A stretch of DNA of 7,262 nt from CAZLAK01 sp964557545. Its GTDB lineage: Bacteria; Bacillota; Desulfotomaculia; Desulfotomaculales; Pelotomaculaceae. The position numbers and the translations under genes are program-made. Where the stretch lies: the NCBI GenBank assembly GCA_964557545.1, contig CAZLAK010000059.1, positions 1 through 7,262 of the forward strand, written 5' to 3'. The notes under the pieces are model-generated. The model had not been told where the DNA came from and made no database searches. It was given only the letters and a program-made list of their open reading frames with translations. Shown here piece by piece: positions 1 to 6,625 of the stretch (position 1 is the stretch's first letter; each line of letters starts with the position of its first letter).

Positions 1-2
1 TG

Positions 3-8
3 TATAAT
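3..8 (+). promoter_or_regulatory. Possible -10 element (TATAAT) upstream of the DUF433 gene
   Basis: A perfect TATAAT lies 58 bases upstream of the first ATG, inside an AT-rich stretch (about 1-26) that stands out from the GC-rich surroundings. The matching -35 would fall outside the window, so this is only half a promoter. Toxin-antitoxin operons usually have an autoregulated promoter here, but no clean inverted repeat is visible. Confidence 0.35.
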
Positions 9-66
9 TTATATAAGTTGTATTAAGGAGCGCGTAGGCATAAAGCTGTAACGGGAGGGAAGTCCA

Positions 67-309
67 ATGCAAAAACGTGAAGTTTTGATTGTCTCGGACC
101 CAAAAGTAATGATGGGCAAGCCAGTGATTGCTGGAACACGTATTACCGTGGAGCTTATCCTGGAAAAGTTGGCCGCTGGTGAAACAGTAGAGCAGATTAT
201 TGACGCCCACCCCCGCCTGACCAGAGAGGCAATCAGGGCAGCCTTAGCATTTGCAGCCGATGCCTTGAGGGCAGATGTGGTCTATCCTATTGGTGAGGCG
301 GCCAAATAA
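67..309 (+). CDS. DUF433 family protein, likely VapB45-like antitoxin
   Basis: This 80-residue protein carries the hallmark DUF433 core: SDPKVMMGKPVIAGTRITV at residues 10-28, followed by a helical segment (29-68) with ILEKLAAGETVEQIIDAHP and LTREAIRAALAFAADAL. That helix-turn-helix-like fold is known from DUF433 antitoxins, which bind their partner toxin and probably the operon promoter. The ATG is preceded by a strong ribosome site, GGGAGGGA at 53-60, six bases away. Its stop TAA shares one base with the ATG of the next gene (TAATG), so the two are translationally coupled. The pairing with a DUF5615 protein is the usual genetic context for this family. Codon use is more AT-rich than in the genes from 737 onward. 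The family is clear; the antitoxin function is inferred from family and context. Confidence 0.88.
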   Translation: MQKREVLIVSDPKVMMGKPVIAGTRITVELILEKLAAGETVEQIIDAHPRLTREAIRAALAFAADALRADVVYPIGEAAK

Positions 310-671
310 TGAAATTTGTTGCCGATGAAAGTGTAGATCGTCAGATTGTCTCATTCCTGCGTCAGGCTGGATATACTGTCTTGTACGTGGCCGAAATGGA
401 GCCTGGAATACCGGATGAAGCCGTGTTGGATGTAACCAATCGCGAACAGGCACTACTTCTGACAGCAGACAAAGATTTCGGTGATCTTGTCTATCGTCAG
501 CGCCGCTTTGCATTAGGAATAGTTTTGATTCGCCTAGCAGGTGTACCTCCGGCAGGTAAGGCAAATCTTGTTCTCTCTGCTCTCAATAGGCATGGAAGCG
601 AAATGCCAGGTTCTTTTACTGTCATTACTACTGAAGCTGTCCGGATACGGCGGTTGTCTTTATGGAGATAA
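309..671 (+). CDS. DUF5615 PIN-like protein, likely VapC45-like toxin
   Basis: This 120-residue protein has the features of the DUF5615/Mut7-C-like PIN fold. It opens with KFVADESVDRQIVSFLRQAGY, in which D6 and E7 are the first acidic cluster. The segment GIPDEAVL (33-40) follows, then LLTADKDFGDLVYR (50-63), where D54 and D56 form the second acidic cluster. These acids are expected to bind a metal ion in a ribonuclease active site. The length is normal for the family and the C-terminal basic end (VRIRRL, 111-116) is also typical. It overlaps the DUF433 gene by one base, so its synthesis probably depends on translation of the antitoxin. RNA cleavage is inferred from family relatives; the target is unknown. 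The reading frame is intact with no sign of decay. Confidence 0.88.
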   Translation: MKFVADESVDRQIVSFLRQAGYTVLYVAEMEPGIPDEAVLDVTNREQALLLTADKDFGDLVYRQRRFALGIVLIRLAGVPPAGKANLVLSALNRHGSEMPGSFTVITTEAVRIRRLSLWR

Positions 672-736
672 TCAGTTGTTTATTTTAAGGAAGCTTTGGC
701 TTTTGGTCCACGTCCGGGTGGGGGAGGTGGCGGCAT
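672..736. other. Intergenic gap between the toxin gene and spoIID
   Basis: Sixty-five bases separate the toxin stop from spoIID. The composition switches from AT-rich to very GC-rich near position 710, which may mark the edge of the inserted gene pair. The only clear element is the spoIID ribosome site GGGGAGG (721-727). I see no convincing terminator. A weak SigE-like pair, GTCATTAC at 621-628 and GATAC at 644-648, lies inside the toxin gene and is not strong enough to call. Confidence 0.4.
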
Positions 737-1723
737 GTGATGCGGGCAATGCTGCAGAGGCTCATTACGGGGGCGCTTCTCCTGGCCCTGTCACTCCTGG
801 CGGCCGCCCCGCTGGTGGCCGGGGCTAAAAAGCAGGCCGGCTTTGGGCCGGGCGGCGCGAGAGTGCGCCTCTACGTCCACGCCGAGGACAGGGTGAGGGT
901 GCTCGACCTGGAGGAGTACCTGGTGGGGGTGGTGGCCGCCGAAATGCCGGCCGAATTCCCCCAAGAGGCCCTCAAGGCCCAGGCGGTGGCGGCCAGGACC
1001 TACATTGTCAAAAGGCTGGCCGCCGGCGGGGTGGCCAACCCGGCCCACCCGGGAGCCGACATCTGCGACGACCCCCGGCACGGGCAGGCGTGGCTTTCCC
1101 GCGAGGAGCTGAAAAAGCGCTGGGGAACAGTCAAGTACTACAACTATTACTACAAGGTAAAGGAAGCCGTGGACGCCACGCGGGGCGAAGTGCTGGTCTA
1201 CAACGGCCAGCTCATTGACCCCGTTTATTGCGCCTCCTGCGGCGGCCGGACCGAGAACTCGGAAGACGTGTGGAAGGCCGCCGCCCCGTACTTGCGCAGC
1301 GTGCCCTGCCCCTACGACGCCGACCCCACCCCGGTGCAGGTAGCCTCCTTTTCCTTAGAGGAGGTTGACCGGGCTTTGGGCACGAACCTGGCTGCCGTCC
1401 CCGCTTCGGGAGGCAGCGGGGCCGGCGGGGAGTTTGAGCGGCCGGCCGTAAAAGTTCTGGAAAGGACGGCTACGGGCAGGCCGAAGATGGTGGAGATCGG
1501 CGGGCGGCGGCTTGCGGCAGTGGCCGTAAGGGACCTTTTGGGCCTGCGCTCCACCAATTTCACCTGGCGCATTGAGGGCGATGCGATCACCTTCACCACC
1601 ACCGGCCACGGCCACGGCGTGGGCCTGTGCCAGTACGGGGCCAAGGGCATGGCCGAGCGGGGCTACGGCTACCGTACCATCCTTGGCCACTATTACAGCG
1701 GCGTGGAAATCATCAAAATTTAA
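737..1723 (+). CDS. spoIID: Stage II sporulation protein D (engulfment lytic transglycosylase)
   Basis: SpoIID is a membrane-anchored lytic transglycosylase. With SpoIIM and SpoIIP it degrades peptidoglycan so that the mother cell can engulf the forespore. The 328-residue product is close to the usual size. Residues 6-30 form a hydrophobic signal or anchor segment (LQRLITGALLLALSLLAAA). The conserved core begins at LDLEEYLVGVVAAEMP (56-71), and Glu69 lines up with the catalytic glutamate of Bacillus SpoIID. EALKAQAVAARTY (77-89) is typical of the family. YCASCGGRTE (164-173) holds a CxxC pair of the kind found in the metal-binding region, and GHGHGVGLCQYGA (290-302) is the family's C-terminal signature. 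The start is GTG 737 or ATG 740, since both follow GGAGG at 723-727. In Bacillus it is SigE-driven; no clear SigE promoter is visible here. A minus-strand permease gene ends 25 bases beyond its stop. Confidence 0.96.
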   Translation: MMRAMLQRLITGALLLALSLLAAAPLVAGAKKQAGFGPGGARVRLYVHAEDRVRVLDLEEYLVGVVAAEMPAEFPQEALKAQAVAARTYIVKRLAAGGVANPAHPGADICDDPRHGQAWLSREELKKRWGTVKYYNYYYKVKEAVDATRGEVLVYNGQLIDPVYCASCGGRTENSEDVWKAAAPYLRSVPCPYDADPTPVQVASFSLEEVDRALGTNLAAVPASGGSGAGGEFERPAVKVLERTATGRPKMVEIGGRRLAAVAVRDLLGLRSTNFTWRIEGDAITFTTTGHGHGVGLCQYGAKGMAERGYGYRTILGHYYSGVEIIKI

Positions 1724-1748
1724 TAAACTAGTTGGAAAAATTGGCCAT

Positions 1749-2903
1749 TTAAACGTCCGCAGGCGGTTTTCTTTTTTGCGGAAAATTGGCGGCCAGCAGT
1801 ACGGCGGCGGCGGCCGCGGCGGCCAGGGCCGCAAGGTGGGACAGAACGCGTTCTGCCCCCGCATTTTTTACGGTGACCAGCCTTAACCCTTCGGCCATCC
1901 AGGTGTAGGGCAAGAGCCGGGCCAGCCAGTTGACGGCGGCAGGGATGTGCGTGGCCGGCCACGTGTAGCCGGAGATAATGAAGAGCGGCACGGAGAGCAG
2001 CATGAGGAGGCGGGTGGCCTGGAGCGAATTGGGTGCCAGGGTTGAAACGTAAAATCCGGCCGCCGTAATAATGACGTCAAATAGGAGGCCGAAGACAACC
2101 ACCAGGGGTAGGCTGCCTTCGACTTTAACGCCAACAAAGGTGGCGGCAAACCAGATTAGCAGGCCGTAATTAAAAAAATTGGTAATAAAGTACGGCAGGC
2201 ACTTGCCGGCAAATATCTTCCAGCGGGGGGTGGGGGCGGCAAGGAACTGCACCCAGCTGTTGCTGTCCTTTTCCCTGGTGACGGTGAGGCTTACACTTAG
2301 GAGGCAGATCTGGTGGATGATCATCAGCACCAGCCCCATAAAGAGGAAGGTGGCGTAGCTGTAAGTGGGGTTGTACCACACATCGGTGTTAACGGTTACC
2401 GCTTCCAGGACGTTTTTGATCTCCCGCTTGTTCATCCCCAGGCCGGCCATGAAGGAGGCGGCGTGGCTGGCGGCAAAGGTGTTGATGACCTCGGCGGTGT
2501 ACTTGCGCGCGTTGTAGCCCCAGAGCAGGTTGGAGGCGTCGTAGGCCGTCAGGACGGTGGCCGTGCGGTGGGCGGCGAGATCCTCCTCAAAGTGCTCGGG
2601 GATGACCACCCCGGCCCGCACTTTACCGGTACGCATGGCCCGCTCGAAGGCTTCATAGCTGTCAATGCCCTCGACTACCGCAAAGCGCGGGCTGTTTTTA
2701 AAGGCCAAGGCAACTTCCCGGCTGAGCCTGGACTGATCTAAGTCCACCACGGCCAGCGGTATATCAGTCAGCAGGCCGGCGCTGTAGACCGCCCCAAAGA
2801 CGGCGGCGTAGCCTAAGGGAACGACAAAAATTAAAAGCGTCAGGATTTTATCCTTAAAAATCTGCAGGGTTTCGTAATAGGCTATGGAAAGTACCTGCTT
2901 CAC
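1749..2903 (-). CDS. ABC-2 type exporter permease (second of the pair)
   Basis: A membrane subunit of an ABC-2 exporter with the YhgE/YbhS-like layout. One N-terminal membrane helix (about 20-42) is followed by an extracytoplasmic domain containing AVVDLDQSRLSRE (51-63). A C-terminal block of about five helices runs from 183 to 373 and contains the ABC-2 hallmark FIISGYTWPATHIP (308-321), then WLARLLPYTWMAEG (326-339). I choose GTG at 2903 rather than the TTG at 2912. The TTG touches the ribosome site GGGAGG (2918-2913), whereas the GTG sits nine bases after it and overlaps the upstream stop as GTGA. This gives 384 residues. It is the last gene of the minus-strand operon and probably forms a heterodimer with the neighbouring permease. 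The last helix is alanine-rich (358-373). The substrate cannot be read from the sequence. Confidence 0.93.
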   Translation of the reverse strand: MKQVLSIAYYETLQIFKDKILTLLIFVVPLGYAAVFGAVYSAGLLTDIPLAVVDLDQSRLSREVALAFKNSPRFAVVEGIDSYEAFERAMRTGKVRAGVVIPEHFEEDLAAHRTATVLTAYDASNLLWGYNARKYTAEVINTFAASHAASFMAGLGMNKREIKNVLEAVTVNTDVWYNPTYSYATFLFMGLVLMIIHQICLLSVSLTVTREKDSNSWVQFLAAPTPRWKIFAGKCLPYFITNFFNYGLLIWFAATFVGVKVEGSLPLVVVFGLLFDVIITAAGFYVSTLAPNSLQATRLLMLLSVPLFIISGYTWPATHIPAAVNWLARLLPYTWMAEGLRLVTVKNAGAERVLSHLAALAAAAAAAVLLAANFPQKRKPPADV

Positions 2904-4084
2904 GCTGGCCAACCTCCCAGCACCCTTTTGTTGGCCCTTAAGGTGTAGACAACTGCTGAGGCGGCGTAGCAGGCGGCGGCCGTTGTCACGAGCACCAAGT
3001 AGTAGCGGGACATGAAAGTAAGGTCCGCCCCCTTAAAGGTGAGGTAGTTAAACCCCTGGAAAAACCAGGTCTGCGGCAAAAGCCTGGCCAGGTGCTGGAT
3101 GAAGGGCGGCATGGCCTCCAGCGGCCAGGTGTAGCCGGAGAGGATGAAGGAGGGAAGGGCCACCAGCATACCGAACCTGGTGGAGTTCAAGGCGCTGCCG
3201 GCAAAGCTAGAAACAAAAGTGCCCACGCCGTGCAGGGCGGCGGCAAAGGCGGCGGTGAAGAGGATTAGCTCTGCCGGCTTGGCGTGCAGCGGCACACTAA
3301 AGAACCCGTAAGAGACGGCGTACACCGGCAGGGCAAGCAGCGTGTAGAGGGCGATGTGCACGGCCGCCTTGGTGGCAAAGAGGTGGAAAGCCGGTACACC
3401 GGCCGCCTTGAGCTGAACCCAGCTCTCGGAGCCAACTTCGCCGATGATGGTCGTACTGGCGGCCAGCGTGCAGCACTGCTGCCAGACGTTTAAGGCCAGC
3501 GCCACTACCAGGAAGAAGGCGTAGTTGAGTGTGGGGTTAAACCACGGCTCTTCACGGAAGACAATGGACTGGTAGGCATCTTGGGCCTGCAACGGGTGGA
3601 CGCCGCGGGCGGCGAGCGTCTTGATGCTGGCCTGGGCACCGGCCGTGCGAGCTACGGCCAGGGCGGCGCTGGTGGCGTTGGTGGCGTAAATAATGTTGCT
3701 CCCGTCGATGATGACCTCCACCCTGGCCCGGCGGCCCAGCGCTACGTCTTTCCCGAAGTTTTGCGGGATGACCACGCCCACCGCTACCTCGCCCCTCTCG
3801 ATCAACTCCCGCAGTTCCTCAAAAGAGGGGACAAAGAGCATCACTTGCAGGTTTTCCGCATTTTTTACCAGCTCTACAAACTCCCTGCTGGCGGAGGATT
3901 GGTCTAAATCCACAATAGCAGTTGGTATGCTCTTTAAAACCTGCGCCCAGTAGGTGGACCAGAAGAGTAAAAGCCCCAGCACGGTCCCCAGGAGGAGGAT
4001 GCCGCGCAGGGTCTTGTCGCGCCACAAGGAAGTGAGTTCACGCCCGGCAAGGGCCGCCGTTTTCCGCAGCACATTCCTCACCAC
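2900..4084 (-). CDS. ABC-2 type exporter permease (first of the pair)
   Basis: This 394-residue permease is a paralogue of its downstream neighbour and shares its architecture. It has an N-terminal cytoplasmic segment with GRELTSLWRDKTL (14-26) and a first helix at about 27-48. The extracytoplasmic domain carries TAIVDLDQSSASRE (55-68) and GVVIPQNFGKDV (103-114). About five helices from 186 to 380 include FILSGYTWPLEAMPPF (313-328) and LARLLPQTWFFQGF (332-345). The two permeases match at IVDLDQS, GVVIP, NPT, SGYTWP and LARLLP, so they probably arose by duplication and form a heterodimeric channel. The start is GTG 4084 or GTG 4081. Both lie within the end of the ATPase gene (47-nt overlap), and no good ribosome site is visible, so coupled translation is likely. 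A later start would remove the conserved N-terminal segment. The substrate is unknown. Confidence 0.92.
   Translation of the reverse strand: MVRNVLRKTAALAGRELTSLWRDKTLRGILLLGTVLGLLLFWSTYWAQVLKSIPTAIVDLDQSSASREFVELVKNAENLQVMLFVPSFEELRELIERGEVAVGVVIPQNFGKDVALGRRARVEVIIDGSNIIYATNATSAALAVARTAGAQASIKTLAARGVHPLQAQDAYQSIVFREEPWFNPTLNYAFFLVVALALNVWQQCCTLAASTTIIGEVGSESWVQLKAAGVPAFHLFATKAAVHIALYTLLALPVYAVSYGFFSVPLHAKPAELILFTAAFAAALHGVGTFVSSFAGSALNSTRFGMLVALPSFILSGYTWPLEAMPPFIQHLARLLPQTWFFQGFNYLTFKGADLTFMSRYYLVLVTTAAACYAASAVVYTLRANKRVLGGWPA
2913..2918 (-). promoter_or_regulatory. Ribosome binding site that fixes the start of the second permease
   Basis: GGGAGG on the minus strand lies nine bases before GTG 2903 and directly abuts the alternative TTG 2912. 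The spacing, plus the GTGA stop/start overlap at 2900-2903, favours the GTG and translational coupling with the upstream permease. Confidence 0.75.
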
Positions 4085-4784
4085 CCAAAGAACCCGCCGT
4101 ACCTAACGCGGCGCCAAGCGCCTCTTTGAGTTTTCTTACGGCACGGGTGGGCTCCAAAACTTCCATCCGGCCCCCTTCCAGCCAGCCAACACCCGTGGCC
4201 AGGTGGAGGTAAGAGGGGTCGGCCAGGGCCCAGACGACGGTGCCCCCGCCGGCCAGAAAGCTTTTTATTTCATTAATAATTACTTTTAACGAGTGGGGGT
4301 CGACCCTCTCCGTAATTTCGTCGGCCAAGAGCAGCCGCGGCGAGTTTAAGAGGGCGCAGGCCAGGGAGAGCCGCCGGTAGGCCCCCTCTTCCAGGGCTGC
4401 CGCCCGGCTTTTAAGGTGCTCCTCCAGTTGCAGACGCCCGACCAGATCGGGGATGGCCCCAGTGGGAGCGCCTTTTAAGGCGGCCAGGAAGTCTAAATTT
4501 TCGGCCGCCGTCAGCTGGCCAAAGAGGCTTCTCTTCTGAGTGACCAGGCCGGTAGAGCGCTTAAAGGCTCCGCTTTTCTTTACATTGGCGCCTAGCACTT
4601 CCACCTCCCCGGAAGTAAAGGCGTCCACCCCCGCCAGCACGTGAATGAGCGCCGTTTTGCCGCTGCCGCCCGCCCCAAAGACGGCAAAGCATTCCCCCGG
4701 GTAAACCTCAAAGGAAATCCCGTTTAGGACCGTCCGCCGGCCGGTTTTCTGCACCAGGTCTTTTACTTTTACGACTGGTTCCAA
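4038..4784 (-). CDS. ABC transporter ATP-binding protein with degenerate motifs
   Basis: The nucleotide-binding subunit of the exporter, 248 residues with a single ABC domain. Walker A is GAGGSGKT (37-44), the Q-loop glutamine is Q83 in GLVTQKRSLFG (79-89), and Walker B is LLLADE (151-156) with the catalytic-type Glu156. The D-loop region is ERVDP (159-163). Two parts deviate from the consensus. The signature LSGGQ is LEEGA (131-135), and the expected switch histidine is absent from VVWALADPSYL (183-193), where Ala188 or Ser191 takes its place. DEPT is also DEIT. As I remember them, YbhF-type double ATPases tolerate some of these changes in one half, but here only one half is present. The start is TTG 4784, nine bases after a perfect AAGGAGG (4800-4794). 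It lies between the fusion protein and the permeases. Confidence 0.9.
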   Translation of the reverse strand: MEPVVKVKDLVQKTGRRTVLNGISFEVYPGECFAVFGAGGSGKTALIHVLAGVDAFTSGEVEVLGANVKKSGAFKRSTGLVTQKRSLFGQLTAAENLDFLAALKGAPTGAIPDLVGRLQLEEHLKSRAAALEEGAYRRLSLACALLNSPRLLLADEITERVDPHSLKVIINEIKSFLAGGGTVVWALADPSYLHLATGVGWLEGGRMEVLEPTRAVRKLKEALGAALGTAGSLGGEECAAENGGPCRA

Positions 4785-4793
4785 TTCGCAAAG

Positions 4794-4800
4794 CCTCCTT
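4794..4800 (-). promoter_or_regulatory. Strong ribosome binding site supporting a TTG start
   Basis: AAGGAGG on the minus strand, nine bases before TTG 4784, in the short gap after the fusion protein stop (4814). No ATG or GTG in frame is as well placed, so the rare TTG start of the ATPase is credible. Confidence 0.8.
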
Positions 4801-4813
4801 TGGCGGCGCCCCG

Positions 4814-5884
4814 CTACTCGATTATCTTCACCCTGGCCGTCATGCCGGTTTTAAGGCTTAAGTCGGGATTGGGCACATCAATTTTGACTTCAAAACTCCT
4901 GATGTCGTGCTCGTGCATCTCGTTGACGGCTTTTTTCACGGCAAACTCGCCGGCGTCGTTGATCCACACCACCCGCCCCTCAAAAACCCGGTCGGGGAAG
5001 GAGTCCACCCGCACCTCGGCCCGCTGCCCTAACCGCACCCGCCCGATCTTTTTTTCACTAATGTAGACCTTGATGTAAGTGTTGGGCAGGTCGGTGATCT
5101 CCAGGACGGGGGTACCGGCGTTGACCATCTCGCCCGGCTCTAAAAACTTTTGAGTTATGTACCCGGAGATGGGAGCAAGCAGGACGGTGTTGTCGGCGTT
5201 GGCCTGCACCTCGGCCAGCACGCCTTCGGCCTGCCTGCTCTGGGCGACGGCGGCCTCGTACTGGGCGCTGGCCAGGTCGACTTTGGCGCGCGCCGACTCG
5301 GCCTGAGCCAGCGCTGCTTTAGCCTCCTCCAGCTTTTTTTGGGCCAGATCGTAGTTGTTCACCGCGTCGTCGTAGGTTTTTTTCGCCACCGCCCCGCTCT
5401 CAAAGAGGGAGGCGGCGCGCTCAAGGTTGAGGCGGGCGTCGTTCAACCCCACCTCGGCCTGGGCCACTTTGGCCCGGGCCTGCTCGACGGCCGTCTCCAC
5501 CTGCTCGAAAGTTAACGGCACGTTGCTCTGCGCCTGCCGGACGGCCGCCCGCGCCGCATCATAAGCCCCGCTGGCCTGGGCCAGCTTGGCGGCAATCTCC
5601 CGCCCGTCCAAGCGGGCCAGTTCCTGGCCCTTTTCCACCCAACTCCCCTCGTCCACGTAAATTTCCTCAATCCGCCCCGGTATTTTAAAGGAGGCCATCA
5701 CGCTCCTGGCCTCGACGGTGCCGGTGGCCGTAAGTTCTTCCCTCTCTCTGGTGGCTGCCGCCATGTGCCGGTAGTGCTGGACTAAAAAGAGCGCCCCGGC
5801 GCAAGTGAGCAGGACAAAGAATAGGATAAGGGCCTTTTGGTGCAGGCCAAAGGAAAGGGCGCCTCCCCGTTGACCTTGCGCCAT
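4814..5884 (-). CDS. HlyD-family membrane fusion protein (periplasmic adaptor type)
   Basis: The adaptor subunit of the exporter, related to YbhG/HlyD/EmrA proteins. From the ATG at 5884 it has 356 residues. An uncleaved anchor helix spans about 17-35 (KALILFFVLLTCAGALFLV). The first half of the lipoyl-like domain runs from about 53 to 95 and includes GRIEEIYVDEGSWVEKGQ (70-87). A long alanine-rich coiled coil covers about 96-230, with repeated QA, EQARAKVAQAE and EEAKAALAQAE patterns. The second lipoyl half, LLAPISGYITQKFLEPGE (235-252), and a beta-barrel (about 265-312) follow. An in-frame GTG at 5890 would add two residues, but the ATG is better spaced from GAGGGGG (5898-5892). In a single-membrane cell the adaptor would guide substrate across the wall rather than to TolC. 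Gene order places it first after the regulator. Confidence 0.93.
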   Translation of the reverse strand: MAQGQRGGALSFGLHQKALILFFVLLTCAGALFLVQHYRHMAAATREREELTATGTVEARSVMASFKIPGRIEEIYVDEGSWVEKGQELARLDGREIAAKLAQASGAYDAARAAVRQAQSNVPLTFEQVETAVEQARAKVAQAEVGLNDARLNLERAASLFESGAVAKKTYDDAVNNYDLAQKKLEEAKAALAQAESARAKVDLASAQYEAAVAQSRQAEGVLAEVQANADNTVLLAPISGYITQKFLEPGEMVNAGTPVLEITDLPNTYIKVYISEKKIGRVRLGQRAEVRVDSFPDRVFEGRVVWINDAGEFAVKKAVNEMHEHDIRSFEVKIDVPNPDLSLKTGMTARVKIIE

Positions 5885-5890
5885 AAACAC

Positions 5891-5980
5891 ACCCCCTCGT
5901 GGTATAGTTTGACTAAAGTGATGTTACCGGTGCTCTGGCCACGTAGTTCGCTAAAGGTAAAGGCGACTTTGGCGTATTTT
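5891..5980 (-). other. Gap between the TetR gene and the fusion protein gene
   Basis: Ninety bases with no terminator-like hairpin, so the regulator and exporter genes could share one transcript. Read on the minus strand, TATACC just before the ribosome site might be a -10 element of an internal promoter, but I find no good -35 partner. The TetR-style palindrome seen upstream of the regulator is not repeated here. Confidence 0.4.
5892..5898 (-). promoter_or_regulatory. Ribosome binding site of the membrane fusion protein gene
   Basis: GAGGGGG on the minus strand is seven bases from ATG 5884 but only one base from the alternative GTG 5890, which supports the ATG. Confidence 0.6.
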
Positions 5981-6592
5981 TTACCGGCTCAGGCCGCCCA
6001 AGAAAACGTCCCTTAGCTGTCCGGTCACCTGCCCGTGATCTATTGGCCGCCCCTGGATGAGGTGGGACAGGGCCGTGACCACCGTCATCCCAAAGAGGGC
6101 CCGGGCGGCGGCTGCGGCGTCCACGGCCTTGAAACCGCCGGACTTAACGCCCTCTTCGATGACGCCCTCCATCACCTTCAGGCAGCCGGCGAGCATTTCA
6201 GCCAGCTGGCGGCGGCGCTCGCCCTCCCCGCAGAATTCCTTCATGATTAAAAAGACCAGGTCCCTTTCCCGCTCGAAGAAGAGCAATTGCTCGCTTATTA
6301 ACCTTTCCACCCGGGCGGCGGGGCCACCGGGGCCGGCCGCCGCCCCCGCCAGGCACTTTTTGAAGAGGCCGGTGCCCTCGCGGAGCAGCGCCAGGTAGAG
6401 TTCCTCTTTGTTTTTGAAGTGGTAGTAAATGGTGCCCTTGGCCACGCCAATGGCCTGGGCAATCTCGTCCACCGTCGTCTGGTGGTAGCCCTTTTCGGCA
6501 AAGAGGCCGGCCGCCGCCCCGAAAATGTTCCGCCAGCCCAGTTTATTACCTTTAAAGGCGCCGCTGAAAGGTTTTTCGCTCAAGGAAATCAT
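5981..6592 (-). CDS. TetR/AcrR-family transcriptional regulator
   Basis: A 203-residue one-component repressor. The DNA-binding domain is at about 17-65. It shows the family pattern IFGAAAGLFAEKGYHQTTV (23-41), then EIAQAIGVAKGTIYYHFKNK (43-62), which forms the helix-turn-helix and the conserved YYHF recognition region. Residues from 75 onward form the variable helical ligand-binding and dimer domain, with LLFFERERDLVFLIMKEF (103-120) as a probable core helix. The ligand is unknown, but it is likely the substrate of the exporter encoded just downstream on the same strand. The ATG at 6592 has only a weak AGAG stretch before it. A start at the TTG for residue 4 is possible and would not affect the fold. 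The palindrome at 6621-6634 is the obvious binding site, implying autoregulation. Confidence 0.94.
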   Translation of the reverse strand: MISLSEKPFSGAFKGNKLGWRNIFGAAAGLFAEKGYHQTTVDEIAQAIGVAKGTIYYHFKNKEELYLALLREGTGLFKKCLAGAAAGPGGPAARVERLISEQLLFFERERDLVFLIMKEFCGEGERRRQLAEMLAGCLKVMEGVIEEGVKSGGFKAVDAAAAARALFGMTVVTALSHLIQGRPIDHGQVTGQLRDVFLGGLSR

Positions 6593-6597
6593 CTCTC

Positions 6598-6625
6598 TAC
6601 TGAATTGTACTGATGATTGTACTGA
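6598..6625. repeat. Direct repeat of TACTGA in the tetR leader
   Basis: TACTGA occurs at 6598-6603, 6608-6613 and 6620-6625. The last two are part of the longer exact repeat ATTGTACTGA (6604-6613 and 6616-6625). Spacings of 10 and 12 bases are close to one helical turn, so the copies would face one side of the DNA. The third copy runs into the TetR-style palindrome. These may be extra half-sites for the regulator. Confidence 0.7.

Noticed and set aside
244..564. A 106-codon open frame on the minus strand opposite the DUF433/DUF5615 pair
   Set aside because: It has no recognisable motif, is rich in His, Arg and Gln as expected from an antisense reading, and the opposite strand carries two clear family members.
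621..648. SigE-like promoter for spoIID inside the toxin gene
   Set aside because: GTCATTAC and GATAC are partial matches within conserved coding sequence, about 80 bases before spoIID. Too weak to call without transcript data.
1757..1777. Possible terminator: CCGCAGGCGG followed by a T-rich run
   Set aside because: The stem has only three pairs with a four-base loop, or four with an impossible two-base loop. The T-run is explained by lysine and arginine codons of the permease on the other strand.
1797..1834. GC-rich triplet tract (repeated GGC/GCC) resembling a microsatellite
   Set aside because: It encodes the alanine-rich last helix of the permease and is interrupted. It looks like coding bias in GC-rich DNA, not an independent repeat element.
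2313..2741. A 142-codon plus-strand frame inside the second permease gene
   Set aside because: The translation is Gly/His/Val-rich with no domain, and the minus strand encodes a well-supported permease across the whole stretch. Similar shadow frames in 3284-3953 and 5150-5515 were rejected for the same reason.
5780..5884. Lipoprotein signal in the membrane fusion protein (LLTC before Cys28)
   Set aside because: The residue before the cysteine is Thr, not Gly, Ala or Ser, and the cysteine lies in the middle of a continuous hydrophobic helix, which fits an uncleaved anchor.
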